Shown here in pieces: positions 25,441 through 34,274 of a DNA stretch of 64,000 nucleotides. Both the position numbers and the translations under genes were made by a program. Each line of letters begins with the position of its first letter. The stretch's first letter is position 1. Origin of the DNA: an uncultured Paracoccaceae bacterium (GTDB lineage: Bacteria; Pseudomonadota; Alphaproteobacteria; Rhodobacterales; Rhodobacteraceae); assembly GCA_938049225.1 (NCBI GenBank), contig CALICM010000042.1:1-64000 (forward strand), written 5' to 3'. The notes beneath the pieces were generated by a model. The model saw only the letters and a program-made list of their open reading frames with translations, did no database searches and was not told where the DNA came from.

Positions 25441-26916
25441 ATGCTCGATCATACTAATCTTTTGGACCTATTGTCGGATCCCACTCTGCTACGGGACAAA
25501 GCTTTTATCGGCGGCGAATGGGTTAGCGCTGACAGCGGTAACAGCTTTGCCGTAACCAACCCCGCGCGGGGGGACGTGCTGTGCCAAGTGCCGGATATGG
25601 GCCAAGCCGAAACCGCGCGGGCCATCGATGCTGCCTATACCGCGCAAAAGTCCTGGGCGGCCAAGACGGGCAAAGAGCGGGCAGCGGTCTTACGGGCCTG
25701 GCACGATTTGATAGTCGCCAATGCCGATGATCTGGGGCGCATTCTGACGGCGGAAATGGGCAAGCCTTTTGCCGAGGCGCGGGGCGAGATCCTGTATGGC
25801 GCCAGTTTCATTGAATGGTTCGCGGAGGAGGCCAAGCGCATCTATGGCGAGACGATCCCGGGCCATCAGCCGGACAAACGCCTGATCGTGGTCAAGCAAC
25901 CCATTGGCGTCGTCGCCTCGATCACGCCTTGGAACTTTCCCAATGCGATGATCGCGCGCAAGGTCGCCCCGGCCCTGGCCGTTGGTTGCGCTTTTGTCGC
26001 CAAACCCGCCGAGGATACGCCGCTATCTGCTTTGGCAATGGCCGTTCTAGCGGAACGCGCGGGCTTGCCAAAGGGCCTGCTGAGTGTAGTCACCGCCAAA
26101 GGCGGGATCGCCATCGGCAAGGAGTTCTGCGAGAACCCCAAGGTTCGCAAACTGACCTTCACCGGTTCAACGGAGGTAGGCCGCATCCTGTTGCGACAGG
26201 GGGCCGATCAGGTGATGAAAATGTCCATGGAACTGGGCGGCAACGCGCCTTTCATCGTCTTTGACGACGCCGATCTGGATGCGGCGGTCGAGGGCGCGAT
26301 GATCTCGAAGTACCGCAATAATGGTCAGACCTGCGTGTGTGCGAATCGGCTTTATGTCCAGGCCGGAGTTTACGACGCCTTCGCCGAGAAACTTGCGGCG
26401 GCGGCGGCGGATCTGAAGCTTGGCGATGGGTTTGACGACGGCGTCACCACGGGACCGCTGATTAACGCCAAAGCGGTGGACAAGGTTGAGTCGCATATCA
26501 AAGACGCGGTGGCCAAGGGTGCGAATGTGCTGACCGGCGGGGCGCGGTCCGAACTGGGTGGGACCTATTTCCAGCCCACGGTTTTAACCGGTGTTACCCC
26601 AGATATGATGGTCACCCACGACGAGACCTTTGGCCCGGTCGCGCCTTTGTTCAAGTTCAAGGACGAAGAGGACGTGATCACCCAAGCCAACGACACGATC
26701 TTTGGGTTGGCGTCGTATTTTTATGCGCGCGATTTGGGACGCGTCTGGCGCGTCGCTGAGGCGTTGGAATACGGTATGGTCGGCGTGAACACAGGCCTGA
26801 TCTCGACCGAGGTCGCGCCCTTCGGCGGCGTTAAACAGTCCGGCCTGGGCCGCGAGGGCTCGCACCATGGGACCGAGGATTTCCTCGAAATGAAATACAT
26901 CTGCATGTCAGTTTGA
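25441..26916 (+). CDS. gabD: NAD(P)-dependent succinate-semialdehyde dehydrogenase
   Basis: A 491-residue aldehyde dehydrogenase that would oxidise succinate semialdehyde to succinate, the last step of GABA breakdown. Catalytic Glu264 is in MELGGNAPFIVF and catalytic Cys298 in NGQTCVCANR, with the extra Cys300 that forms the redox switch in GabD enzymes. TPWNFPNAMIARKVAPALAVGC is the cofactor-binding stretch. ATG 25441 is used although the frame is open 31 codons further upstream. No GABA transaminase is adjacent, so glutarate or related semialdehydes remain possible substrates. Confidence 0.88.
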   Translation: MLDHTNLLDLLSDPTLLRDKAFIGGEWVSADSGNSFAVTNPARGDVLCQVPDMGQAETARAIDAAYTAQKSWAAKTGKERAAVLRAWHDLIVANADDLGRILTAEMGKPFAEARGEILYGASFIEWFAEEAKRIYGETIPGHQPDKRLIVVKQPIGVVASITPWNFPNAMIARKVAPALAVGCAFVAKPAEDTPLSALAMAVLAERAGLPKGLLSVVTAKGGIAIGKEFCENPKVRKLTFTGSTEVGRILLRQGADQVMKMSMELGGNAPFIVFDDADLDAAVEGAMISKYRNNGQTCVCANRLYVQAGVYDAFAEKLAAAAADLKLGDGFDDGVTTGPLINAKAVDKVESHIKDAVAKGANVLTGGARSELGGTYFQPTVLTGVTPDMMVTHDETFGPVAPLFKFKDEEDVITQANDTIFGLASYFYARDLGRVWRVAEALEYGMVGVNTGLISTEVAPFGGVKQSGLGREGSHHGTEDFLEMKYICMSV

Positions 26917-26929
26917 AACTGAGGCGGCG

Positions 26930-28735
26930 TCAGGCGCGGGCCAGTTTGGGCTGATGTGGGACGGTGCGGGCGCCACTGGCGCTTTGGGGGGTCTTCATCA
27001 CGCTCAAAGCCCACTGCGGCGCGGTCGCGGTGGCCCACGACAGGACCGGGGCCAATAGTAGCGAGACCGCCACGGGCACCAGCCAAACGGTCAGCGCGCC
27101 CGCCACAAACAGCCCGCACATCACCAGCCCTAACACCATTTCCAGGGCATGGAACCGCAGGCATGTAAGCAACCCTTGGTGCGTGGTCGCTGGTTTCCAA
27201 CCGGTGTCAAATCCAAGTAATGTCCGCCCAACGGCGATGATATGCTGAACCATCATCGTCGGCGCCAGCAGCACCGACAAGACAACCTCGATCAGCACTG
27301 AAAGCCAAAATCGTCCCCAACCGCCGACACCGCGCAAGCTGGGGTCGCCCAGGCAGACCATTATCGCCCCCATCAACTTCGGCGCGATCAGCATGCCATA
27401 TGTCAGCGAGACGATCAGGATCCGACTGACCAATTCCATCTCGGGCCAGGCGGGGAACAGCGGGTTCGTTTCCGAAAAATATTGGATCGCGCCGTCACCT
27501 TGGCCGGTTCCGATCAACACCCAAAGCACCATCAAGGCGAACCACACAACCGAGGTCAGATATGCCATCGCCCCTTGAAACATATGCATCCGGCTGATCG
27601 GGTGCAGACCACGAATGCCCAACAGTCGCAGATGCTGCAAATTGCCCTGGCACCAGCGCTGGTCGCGCAAGACATGACCGATCACGCTTTGCGGGGTCGC
27701 CTCGAAGCTGCCCACCGCCTGCGGCAAAAAATGGATCTGCCAACCAGCACGGCGCAGCAAGGCAGCTTCGACAAAGTCGTGGCTCAGGATTACACCGCCA
27801 AATGGCCGCCGCCCAGGCAGGTTTGGCAGACCGGCCGCCCCGGCAAAGGCCGTAGTGCGGATCAGCGCGTTATGACCCCAGTAGTTCGCGGCCGAGCCAG
27901 CCCACAGGGCCAGGCCTCGTGCCAGGGTTGTCCCGTACACGGTATTGGAAAACGCCTGCATCCGCCCAAAGATCGTTGATCCTTCCAGCAATCGCGGGAT
28001 CGACTGGACCAGGCCCATACGCGGGCGCGCCGCCATCGTGTCGGCCATCAGCATCACACTCTCGGCGGTCATCACGCTGTCCGCGTCCAGGACCAGCATC
28101 GCGTGATGCGCGCCGCCCCATTGGGTGACCCAATCCTCTATGTTGCCGACTTTGAAGCGGTCGTTTTGTGCCCGGTGACGATAGTGCACACCCACCCCCG
28201 GCAGCCGCTGGGCAAGATCGGCCAGCGCCAGCCGCTCGGCCACAACTTTGGCGGGATCGCGGGTGTCAGACAGGCAATAGTAAGTGAAGCGGTGCGGCGT
28301 TTCGCTTTCCGTGAGCTGCCGCAGCAATGCCTCGATCGCGGTGATGATCGGCTGCGGCGCCTCGCCATAAATCGGCTGCACAATCGCGATATCATGCGGT
28401 GCCCCCCCGCCCGGCACCAACGGTTTGCGCGGCAGGCACCCCAGGAACGCGGTGGCCACCGACAGCGCGATCCAAAAGGCGGCGAACAGCCCGCAGGCCA
28501 TCACGCCAACCTCGACCCATTGCAGGCCTTCCGCTTGGAACCAATCATAAAGCACGGCCCCCAAAGCGGCCGTTATCAGCGCAGCCATGCCAAAGACAAA
28601 GCCGCGCGCCGCCTGGGTGCGCCACCCATCCCGTGGCAGGGGGGCCGCAGGTGGGGCGTTGTGCAGGTCCTGTGGTGGCATCGGCAAATGCGCTTTGGGT
28701 GGCATGCCCAAGGGGGGATGAAACGGTGCGTTCAT
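26930..28735 (-). CDS. opgH: Periplasmic glucan glucosyltransferase OpgH
   Basis: A 601-residue inner-membrane family 2 glycosyltransferase that builds the beta-glucan backbone of osmoregulated periplasmic glucans from UDP-glucose. Two N-terminal helices (about 45-105) come before the catalytic domain (DADSVMTAESV, then the product-site motif RDQRWCQGNLQHL), followed by four or more helices. It is shorter than the 847-residue E. coli protein, as is usual in Rhodobacterales. ATG 28735 overlaps the opgG stop codon (ATGA); an in-frame ATG at 28759 is less likely. Last gene of opgC-opgG-opgH. Confidence 0.93.
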   Translation of the reverse strand: MNAPFHPPLGMPPKAHLPMPPQDLHNAPPAAPLPRDGWRTQAARGFVFGMAALITAALGAVLYDWFQAEGLQWVEVGVMACGLFAAFWIALSVATAFLGCLPRKPLVPGGGAPHDIAIVQPIYGEAPQPIITAIEALLRQLTESETPHRFTYYCLSDTRDPAKVVAERLALADLAQRLPGVGVHYRHRAQNDRFKVGNIEDWVTQWGGAHHAMLVLDADSVMTAESVMLMADTMAARPRMGLVQSIPRLLEGSTIFGRMQAFSNTVYGTTLARGLALWAGSAANYWGHNALIRTTAFAGAAGLPNLPGRRPFGGVILSHDFVEAALLRRAGWQIHFLPQAVGSFEATPQSVIGHVLRDQRWCQGNLQHLRLLGIRGLHPISRMHMFQGAMAYLTSVVWFALMVLWVLIGTGQGDGAIQYFSETNPLFPAWPEMELVSRILIVSLTYGMLIAPKLMGAIMVCLGDPSLRGVGGWGRFWLSVLIEVVLSVLLAPTMMVQHIIAVGRTLLGFDTGWKPATTHQGLLTCLRFHALEMVLGLVMCGLFVAGALTVWLVPVAVSLLLAPVLSWATATAPQWALSVMKTPQSASGARTVPHQPKLARA

Positions 28736-30267
28736 GACGGCGTCCATCGGTACAGCCAAACCTCGGATATGCTGCGGCTGTCCACCATCAATTGGGCACG
28801 CAACTCTTGGCTGCGCCCCTCCACGGGATCGAAACCGAAATCCAATCGCACGCCCCCGGTTTCTGGGTTGCGCTGCAGGATGCCATCGCTCACCGATCCC
28901 CGATTGCCCGAGGTGTGCAGCACAATGGTGCTCAGATCCTCGGGGATCGCGGGATGTGGCGCGAAATCGACCGCGGCGATCCGTCGACCCGAAAAGCTGC
29001 GCCCCATATGTGTGTTAATCACATGGGTGCGGTCGCGACGGATCGGCGCCTCGGCACACCAGCTGAGCTTATAGGTGAACTTATGCGACCGGCCTGCCTC
29101 AAGCGGCTCACGCGGGCGCCAATAGGCGACGATATTGTCATATATTTCTTTATCGGTGGGGATTTCGATTAGGGTGACAGCGCCTTTGCCCCAATCCTCG
29201 CCCGGCTCGACCCACAGACCGGGGCGGCGGTGGTATTTGGCCGAAAGATCCGCGAAATCGCTGAATGCCCGCGCCCGCTGCATCAAACCGAACCCGCGAG
29301 GGTTTTCGTCGACAAAGGACGAGATTTGCAGCTCCTTTGGGTTTGCTAGGGGGCGCCACAACTGCTCGCCCTTGCCGTTGATCGCCAGCAATCCGTCGCT
29401 GTCATGTACAGCGGGGCGAAAATCCTCAAAGCCCGCGCGATTGGTCTGATCATACATAAACATCGAGGTACCTGCCGCCAAGCCGACGTTATCCAGCGCC
29501 TTGCGTGGAAACAAGGTGACGGCGACGGTCATCTCGGTCACCTCGCCATGTGCGATCCGAAACTCATAAGCCCCGGTCACCGAAGGGCTGTCCAGCAGCG
29601 CGTGGACCACCACATCCCGCTGCCCGTCGTGGGGCTGTTCGATCCAGAATTCGCGAAACTCGGGGAACTCCTCGCCCTGCGCGGCGGCGGTATTGAGCGC
29701 CAGCCCACGGGCCGAGATGCCATAGATCTGGCCGGTGCCGATGGCCCGAAAATAGCTGGCCCCTTGGAACACAGCGTATTCTTGGAACACGCCGCTGGTC
29801 TCAAGCTCGCCATGCAGGCGGATGCCGGAATAGCCCAGCGTGTCGTCAACCGGCAGATCCGGCAGCTTGTCGGTGCTGTCAAACAGCGCCAAGTCAAACA
29901 TCACCGGCCGCGCCTGGGCCTGTATCGGATCCACCGCATGCACTTTGATCGGAGCGGGGAAGTAGAGGCCCGGCGCGAAGAACTCGACCCGCGCGGGGCT
30001 GGTCGTGTTGCGCCACAGGGCATTGCGGGTGTCGAACCAGATCTTGCGATACTGATCATAGGTCAACTCGCGCCAGGCTTTGGGCACCTGCACCGGTGCT
30101 TTGTACCGCCGCCCGGCCAGGTCGCGGGCCTTGTCCAGCACGTCCGAGGGCTGAAAGCCGGTTGGCGCACCAAATTTGATGCCTGGCTCATTCTCGGCCG
30201 CGGCCCCATGCGATGCGGCGGCAAAGGCCGCACCGAGTGCAAGCATATGCCGACGCGTCAACGCCAT
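28732..30267 (-). CDS. opgG: Periplasmic glucan biosynthesis protein OpgG
   Basis: A 511-residue periplasmic protein needed for glucan branching or release. The N terminus has a twin-arginine signal (TRRHMLALGAAFAAASHG, cleavage near AAAEN). The mature part has the MdoG hallmarks: YDQYRKIWFDTRNALW, YSGIRLHGELE, and RGFGLMQRARAFSDFADL. ATG 30267 overlaps the opgC 3' end by 10 bases, and its stop codon overlaps the opgH start, so all three are translationally linked. The Tat signal suggests export in a folded state. Confidence 0.94.
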   Translation of the reverse strand: MALTRRHMLALGAAFAAASHGAAAENEPGIKFGAPTGFQPSDVLDKARDLAGRRYKAPVQVPKAWRELTYDQYRKIWFDTRNALWRNTTSPARVEFFAPGLYFPAPIKVHAVDPIQAQARPVMFDLALFDSTDKLPDLPVDDTLGYSGIRLHGELETSGVFQEYAVFQGASYFRAIGTGQIYGISARGLALNTAAAQGEEFPEFREFWIEQPHDGQRDVVVHALLDSPSVTGAYEFRIAHGEVTEMTVAVTLFPRKALDNVGLAAGTSMFMYDQTNRAGFEDFRPAVHDSDGLLAINGKGEQLWRPLANPKELQISSFVDENPRGFGLMQRARAFSDFADLSAKYHRRPGLWVEPGEDWGKGAVTLIEIPTDKEIYDNIVAYWRPREPLEAGRSHKFTYKLSWCAEAPIRRDRTHVINTHMGRSFSGRRIAAVDFAPHPAIPEDLSTIVLHTSGNRGSVSDGILQRNPETGGVRLDFGFDPVEGRSQELRAQLMVDSRSISEVWLYRWTPS

Positions 30268-31583
30268 ATGATCCGCTTTTGAAAGGTTGCCCCGGCCGCG
30301 TCCGTTGGTTGCGGGGGCTTGCGCCAGGGCTCGCTCTTGAACCAACTTACCAGATAGGCGGTGACGATCAGGAAGGCGAAACCAAACAGGTTGATCGCCA
30401 AAACCACCCACTGGTTCTTGCCCGGCTCGTCCGGGGTGACGGCGTAAAGGTCCAGCAGATAGCCCAGCACCCGCGCCAGCACCATCGAGGTGACAAAGAT
30501 CGCCAGTGATTGCTGCCCCACCTTGCGAAAAACCCCAACGATAAACGTCCAAACCCGCCCTACCGACAAGCGTGCACCTTGATGGCCTGCCGCGACCCAA
30601 CCCAAATAGGCGAGCGACAGGAATTGGATGTAGCGCAGGATCCCGAAGTCGGATTTGGTGAACAGATAGCTGTTCTCGGACCGCCAGCCGCGCACCCACA
30701 CCCGCCACTCATCGGTCCAGCCCAGACCCAGCCCTTTGACCCAGTCAAAGTTGCCAAACCGCACGCCCACGCTGCTGAAGGGGATGTTGAGCAGGACAAT
30801 GACCAGCGCCAGGAGGATCAGCCAGCCCTTAACCGGCGGCGCCGGAATCCAACCACGCATGAACGCAAATCCGGTGAAGAACACCAACTGCCATCCGAAC
30901 GGATTAAAGAACCACGAGCGGGTGTTGTTCGGCTCCGCGAACCAATATTGTGCCGGCAGGTGCAAAAACCAGGTCGCGGCCGCCAGACCCTCGAGGCTGT
31001 CATAGCCCGCGTCATACCACCGTTCGACTTGGCTCAGCAGCCAAATCACCAGCATTGCCGCAAACACCGCCTGGACCGAGATCCGGCTGAGCCCCATCAT
31101 CAGGGGGATCATCGCCAGAATGACCAAATACATCGGCAAAATGTCAAAGTAATTTGGCACATAGGTCAGGGTCATCAGCCCCAACAGATTGTCCGTCGGG
31201 TTTTTGATAAACGGATACAGGTTCAACTGTCCGACGTAGTCGCGCTCGGATGCGCCAGTCGTGTTCAGGGCGACCACAACCATGAACACTGCGAAAAACA
31301 TCGCGATATGCGACCAATAGACCTGCCACACCCGATGCGCGATCCGTGCGGTGCCCATCGGCAACCCGTGTTTGTCAAAAATCCGCCCAAAGGCGATGGC
31401 CGAGGCCATGCCCGAACAGAACACAAACATCTCGGTCGCGTCTGAAAACCCCCAACGGGCGGGGATCCACAGCGTCCAGGTGTTCCCGGGTGTATGCGCC
31501 AGCAGGATGATAAACATCGCTATCCCGCGAAAGAAATCCAGTCGCGGGTCGCGTTGGCGCGGTGCTGTGGCAGTCGTCGTCAT
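30258..31583 (-). CDS. opgC: OpgC, periplasmic glucan succinyl-modifying membrane protein
   Basis: A 441-residue polytopic inner-membrane protein with about ten hydrophobic segments. RDPRLDFFRGIAMFIILLAHTPGN at the N terminus is the acyltransferase-3/OpgC signature with the essential His. OpgC proteins add succinyl groups to periplasmic glucans, making them anionic. It is the first gene of the opg operon, upstream of and overlapping opgG. The TPR gene 20 bases upstream runs in the same direction and may be read into it. Order opgC-opgG-opgH differs from the E. coli layout. Confidence 0.93.
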   Translation of the reverse strand: MTTTATAPRQRDPRLDFFRGIAMFIILLAHTPGNTWTLWIPARWGFSDATEMFVFCSGMASAIAFGRIFDKHGLPMGTARIAHRVWQVYWSHIAMFFAVFMVVVALNTTGASERDYVGQLNLYPFIKNPTDNLLGLMTLTYVPNYFDILPMYLVILAMIPLMMGLSRISVQAVFAAMLVIWLLSQVERWYDAGYDSLEGLAAATWFLHLPAQYWFAEPNNTRSWFFNPFGWQLVFFTGFAFMRGWIPAPPVKGWLILLALVIVLLNIPFSSVGVRFGNFDWVKGLGLGWTDEWRVWVRGWRSENSYLFTKSDFGILRYIQFLSLAYLGWVAAGHQGARLSVGRVWTFIVGVFRKVGQQSLAIFVTSMVLARVLGYLLDLYAVTPDEPGKNQWVVLAINLFGFAFLIVTAYLVSWFKSEPWRKPPQPTDAAGATFQKRIIWR

Positions 31584-31603
31584 GTCTTTAGGCCGTCTTA
31601 AGG

Positions 31604-32980
31604 TCAGGCGGGCACACCGCTCTCAAGTTGTAACGCACCCTCGCGGCGAGCGGTTCCAATCAGCGCCATGCGGCGGGCGGAGTAGCCATCCTCGGCACCG
31701 CCGCGGCGACGGGTGCGGTCGCGCAGCAGCATTTCGGCAGCGTCCAGGAACCCACCGCGCAGGGCGGCCTCAATCGTCAGGCGTTCGAACACATCGCGCT
31801 GGGCGTGGCTGCCGCCGATTTTTTGCATATCCGCCCGGGCCGAGGACAGGTTCAGGAACGCTTCGGCATAAAGTCCCTCTCCATAGGCTTCCAGGCCATT
31901 GGCCGCCGACAGGCCGGGCCGGTCGGTCAGCTGTTCGATCTCGGTCTGATAGCGTTTGGCGTCGCGCGACATACGGCCCAACATGGTCTTGACCGCCTGT
32001 TGGCGCCCCCCGCCGATCAGCGACAGCATGTAATGCAGGTCGCCAAAGACCACCACACCGTCACCCGTCCGCCCCTCGGACAGGGTGGCAAGCTCGTCCC
32101 AGCGGTCGCCGACGTTGACACCCTCAACCTCGAGCCGGGACAGCAGCGAGGCCGCGTTCGAGATGTCGCGATAGTCGTCTGTCTTATCCGCCCGAATCTC
32201 GGTGTCATAGAGCGCCAAAACCTCGTCGATCTGGCCCAGATCCAGGTGCATCAGCGCGATGTGCCACCAGACGTGATACCGAAAGTTATTGCAATGCTCC
32301 CAAGCCTTTGTCTGCCCAGACAGCCAATATAAGCCGTCCGACGCACGCGCCGTCATGTCATAGACATGCGCCACGGCGTGCAATCCCCAGGCGTCGTCGG
32401 GCGAGATCAGCAAACCCTCGCGTCCGGCCTTTTCGCCACGCTCATAGTCGCCGGTCTCCTCCAACGCGAAGGCATAGCACCCCTTAAGGTATCCAAGGGC
32501 CGGATGATCAGCCCACACCGGCAGGATCTGTTCTATCGACTGGCGCATCTTGTCCGGCTGCCCCAGCACAAAACGGATCGCCTGAGCCAGCTTCATTGCC
32601 AGCGCATCCCGGGGGTGGGTCAACAAAAGTGCCTCGAACCGGGCCGCGGCCGCCGAAGGCCGTCCGTTCAGCCAATCACGCAGCGCGTCCAAATAGACCG
32701 CCTCGCGCGCGTTTGGCGCGGCCTTTAGGGCGGCATCCTCGGCTGCAGCCAGCGACTCTCGCGCGCTTTCCACCAGTTCACGCCGCCCCAACAGCAGACA
32801 AAACAATCCCTTGACCGCATGCCCCTGCGCAAATTGCGGCTGTGCTGCAAAGGTCTTGCCCAAATGATCCGGGGTCGCAGCCCCATGTGCCAGAAAGGCG
32901 CGGACAGTGGCGTCCCAAGATCCGATGGCAATTTCCGAAAGCGTTGTTTCGCAGCCGCTGAAGTCTGTTGTGCCACTCAT
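31604..32980 (-). CDS. TTC38-like tetratricopeptide-repeat protein
   Basis: A 458-residue soluble helical protein, built of TPR-like helix pairs and similar in layout to the TTC38 family: GYLKGCYAFALEETGDYERGEKAGREGL, DDAWGLHAVAHVYDMTARASDG, and WWHIALMHLDLGQIDEVLALYD. No signal peptide or catalytic motif is evident. Members occur in many proteobacteria with no established role. The start is taken at ATG 32980; a longer frame from 33031 lacks support. It lies just upstream of opgC in the same direction. Confidence 0.8.
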   Translation of the reverse strand: MSGTTDFSGCETTLSEIAIGSWDATVRAFLAHGAATPDHLGKTFAAQPQFAQGHAVKGLFCLLLGRRELVESARESLAAAEDAALKAAPNAREAVYLDALRDWLNGRPSAAAARFEALLLTHPRDALAMKLAQAIRFVLGQPDKMRQSIEQILPVWADHPALGYLKGCYAFALEETGDYERGEKAGREGLLISPDDAWGLHAVAHVYDMTARASDGLYWLSGQTKAWEHCNNFRYHVWWHIALMHLDLGQIDEVLALYDTEIRADKTDDYRDISNAASLLSRLEVEGVNVGDRWDELATLSEGRTGDGVVVFGDLHYMLSLIGGGRQQAVKTMLGRMSRDAKRYQTEIEQLTDRPGLSAANGLEAYGEGLYAEAFLNLSSARADMQKIGGSHAQRDVFERLTIEAALRGGFLDAAEMLLRDRTRRRGGAEDGYSARRMALIGTARREGALQLESGVPA

Positions 32981-33128
32981 AGGTATGCCCCCGGCAATAA
33001 TACTGATGCGCCGCACATAGAGCAGCCCCACTTGAGTTTAGTACGTGATCCCCCAGAACAACTCACGTCACCGTCAGGTCACGATTGTGTTATTCGCCTC
33101 AACGCATTGTTTCGGGTTTTTGAGTGTT

Positions 33129-34274
33129 ATGAAAGCAAACGTGACATCCCTGCCAATTCTGGCGGCAGCTTGCGCATTCGCCTTTGTTGCCTGGTCCGCG
33201 CTGCAGTTCAGCCTGCAACTGTTTTTGGCAACCCTAATCGGCGGCTTGGCCGGATTTTCCCTTTATCATGCGTCGTTTGGCTTCACGGCAGGCTGGCGTC
33301 GAATCGTGACCGAGGCGCGCAGCACCGGCCTGCGTGCCCAATTTTTGCTCATCGGACTAACCGCGCTGGTGTCCTTTCCGCTGATTGGGTTCGGCGATGC
33401 GAACGCGTGGGTCCAACCGATGTCTGTTGGCCTGCTGTTTGGCGCCTTTGTCTTTGGTATGGGCATGCAATTGGGGGGTGGTTGCGGTTCGGGTACCTTG
33501 TTTGTGGTGGGCGGTGGGTCGACGCGGATGGTGATCACCCTCAGCTTCTTCATAATCGGCTCGATGATCGGTGTGGCGCATCTGTCATTTTGGCGCGGGC
33601 TGCCCAGCGTGGGCCGATACTCGTTGATTACCGAGTTTGGCGCGATCCCAGCCTTGCTTATCCTTTTTGCGATCCTTGGTGTTCTGACCTGGGCTTCGGC
33701 CAGCTACGAGCGGCGGGTTCACGGTGCGCTTGAGCCGGCCCGCAAGACGGGCTCGCTGATCACCGGTCCCTGGTCGCCTTGGCTGGGGGCCGTTGCCTTA
33801 GCCGCCGTTGGTATCCTGACCTTTATGGTGCTGAATCGCCCCTGGGGGATCACGCAAGCCTTTGGGTTTTGGGGTGCCAAGGTCGCCGACGGCATAGGGG
33901 TTCCGCGCGAAACTTGGATCATGGCCCCTTGGTCCGATGCGGCGCTGAGTCGTTCGGTCTTTAACCATGCCACCTCGGTCATGGATTTCGGCATTGTTTT
34001 GGGCGCGATGTTCGCTGCCAGCTTGGCGGGCAAATGGGCGCCGGTCTGGCGGCTTAGCTTCTCCGACATCTCCACCGCTGTCGTCGGGGGGTTGTTGATG
34101 GGCTACGGTGCGCGGCTTGCCTATGGCTGCAACATTGGCGCCTATTTGGGTGGCTTGGTCTCGGGATCGTTGCACGCCTGGGTTTGGGCGGCCGCCGCCT
34201 TTGCGGGCAGTACGCTGGTGGTCTGGCTTAGGATGCCTGGTCGCCCGGCTGGCCCTCAGAAAGTCCCGTCATAA
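33129..34274 (+). CDS. YeeE/YedE-family membrane protein (sulfur-compound transport)
   Basis: A 381-residue inner-membrane protein with about nine hydrophobic segments, recognised as YeeE/YedE (DUF395) by the two cysteine loops GMQLGGGCGSGTLFVVGGG and YGARLAYGCNIGAYLGG. In characterised members such as thiosulfate transporter YeeE, cysteines in these loops handle thiosulfate. That is a plausible substrate here but not shown. No TusA/YeeD partner gene is adjacent, although an assimilatory sulfur cluster lies 3 kb away. ATG 33129 follows an A/T-rich leader. It ends in a 19-base convergent overlap with the ThDP-enzyme gene. Confidence 0.87.
   Translation: MKANVTSLPILAAACAFAFVAWSALQFSLQLFLATLIGGLAGFSLYHASFGFTAGWRRIVTEARSTGLRAQFLLIGLTALVSFPLIGFGDANAWVQPMSVGLLFGAFVFGMGMQLGGGCGSGTLFVVGGGSTRMVITLSFFIIGSMIGVAHLSFWRGLPSVGRYSLITEFGAIPALLILFAILGVLTWASASYERRVHGALEPARKTGSLITGPWSPWLGAVALAAVGILTFMVLNRPWGITQAFGFWGAKVADGIGVPRETWIMAPWSDAALSRSVFNHATSVMDFGIVLGAMFAASLAGKWAPVWRLSFSDISTAVVGGLLMGYGARLAYGCNIGAYLGGLVSGSLHAWVWAAAAFAGSTLVVWLRMPGRPAGPQKVPS

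Noticed and set aside
30268-30708. Upstream extension of opgG
   Set aside because: It would lie inside opgC and come before a clear twin-arginine signal peptide that fixes the start at 30267.
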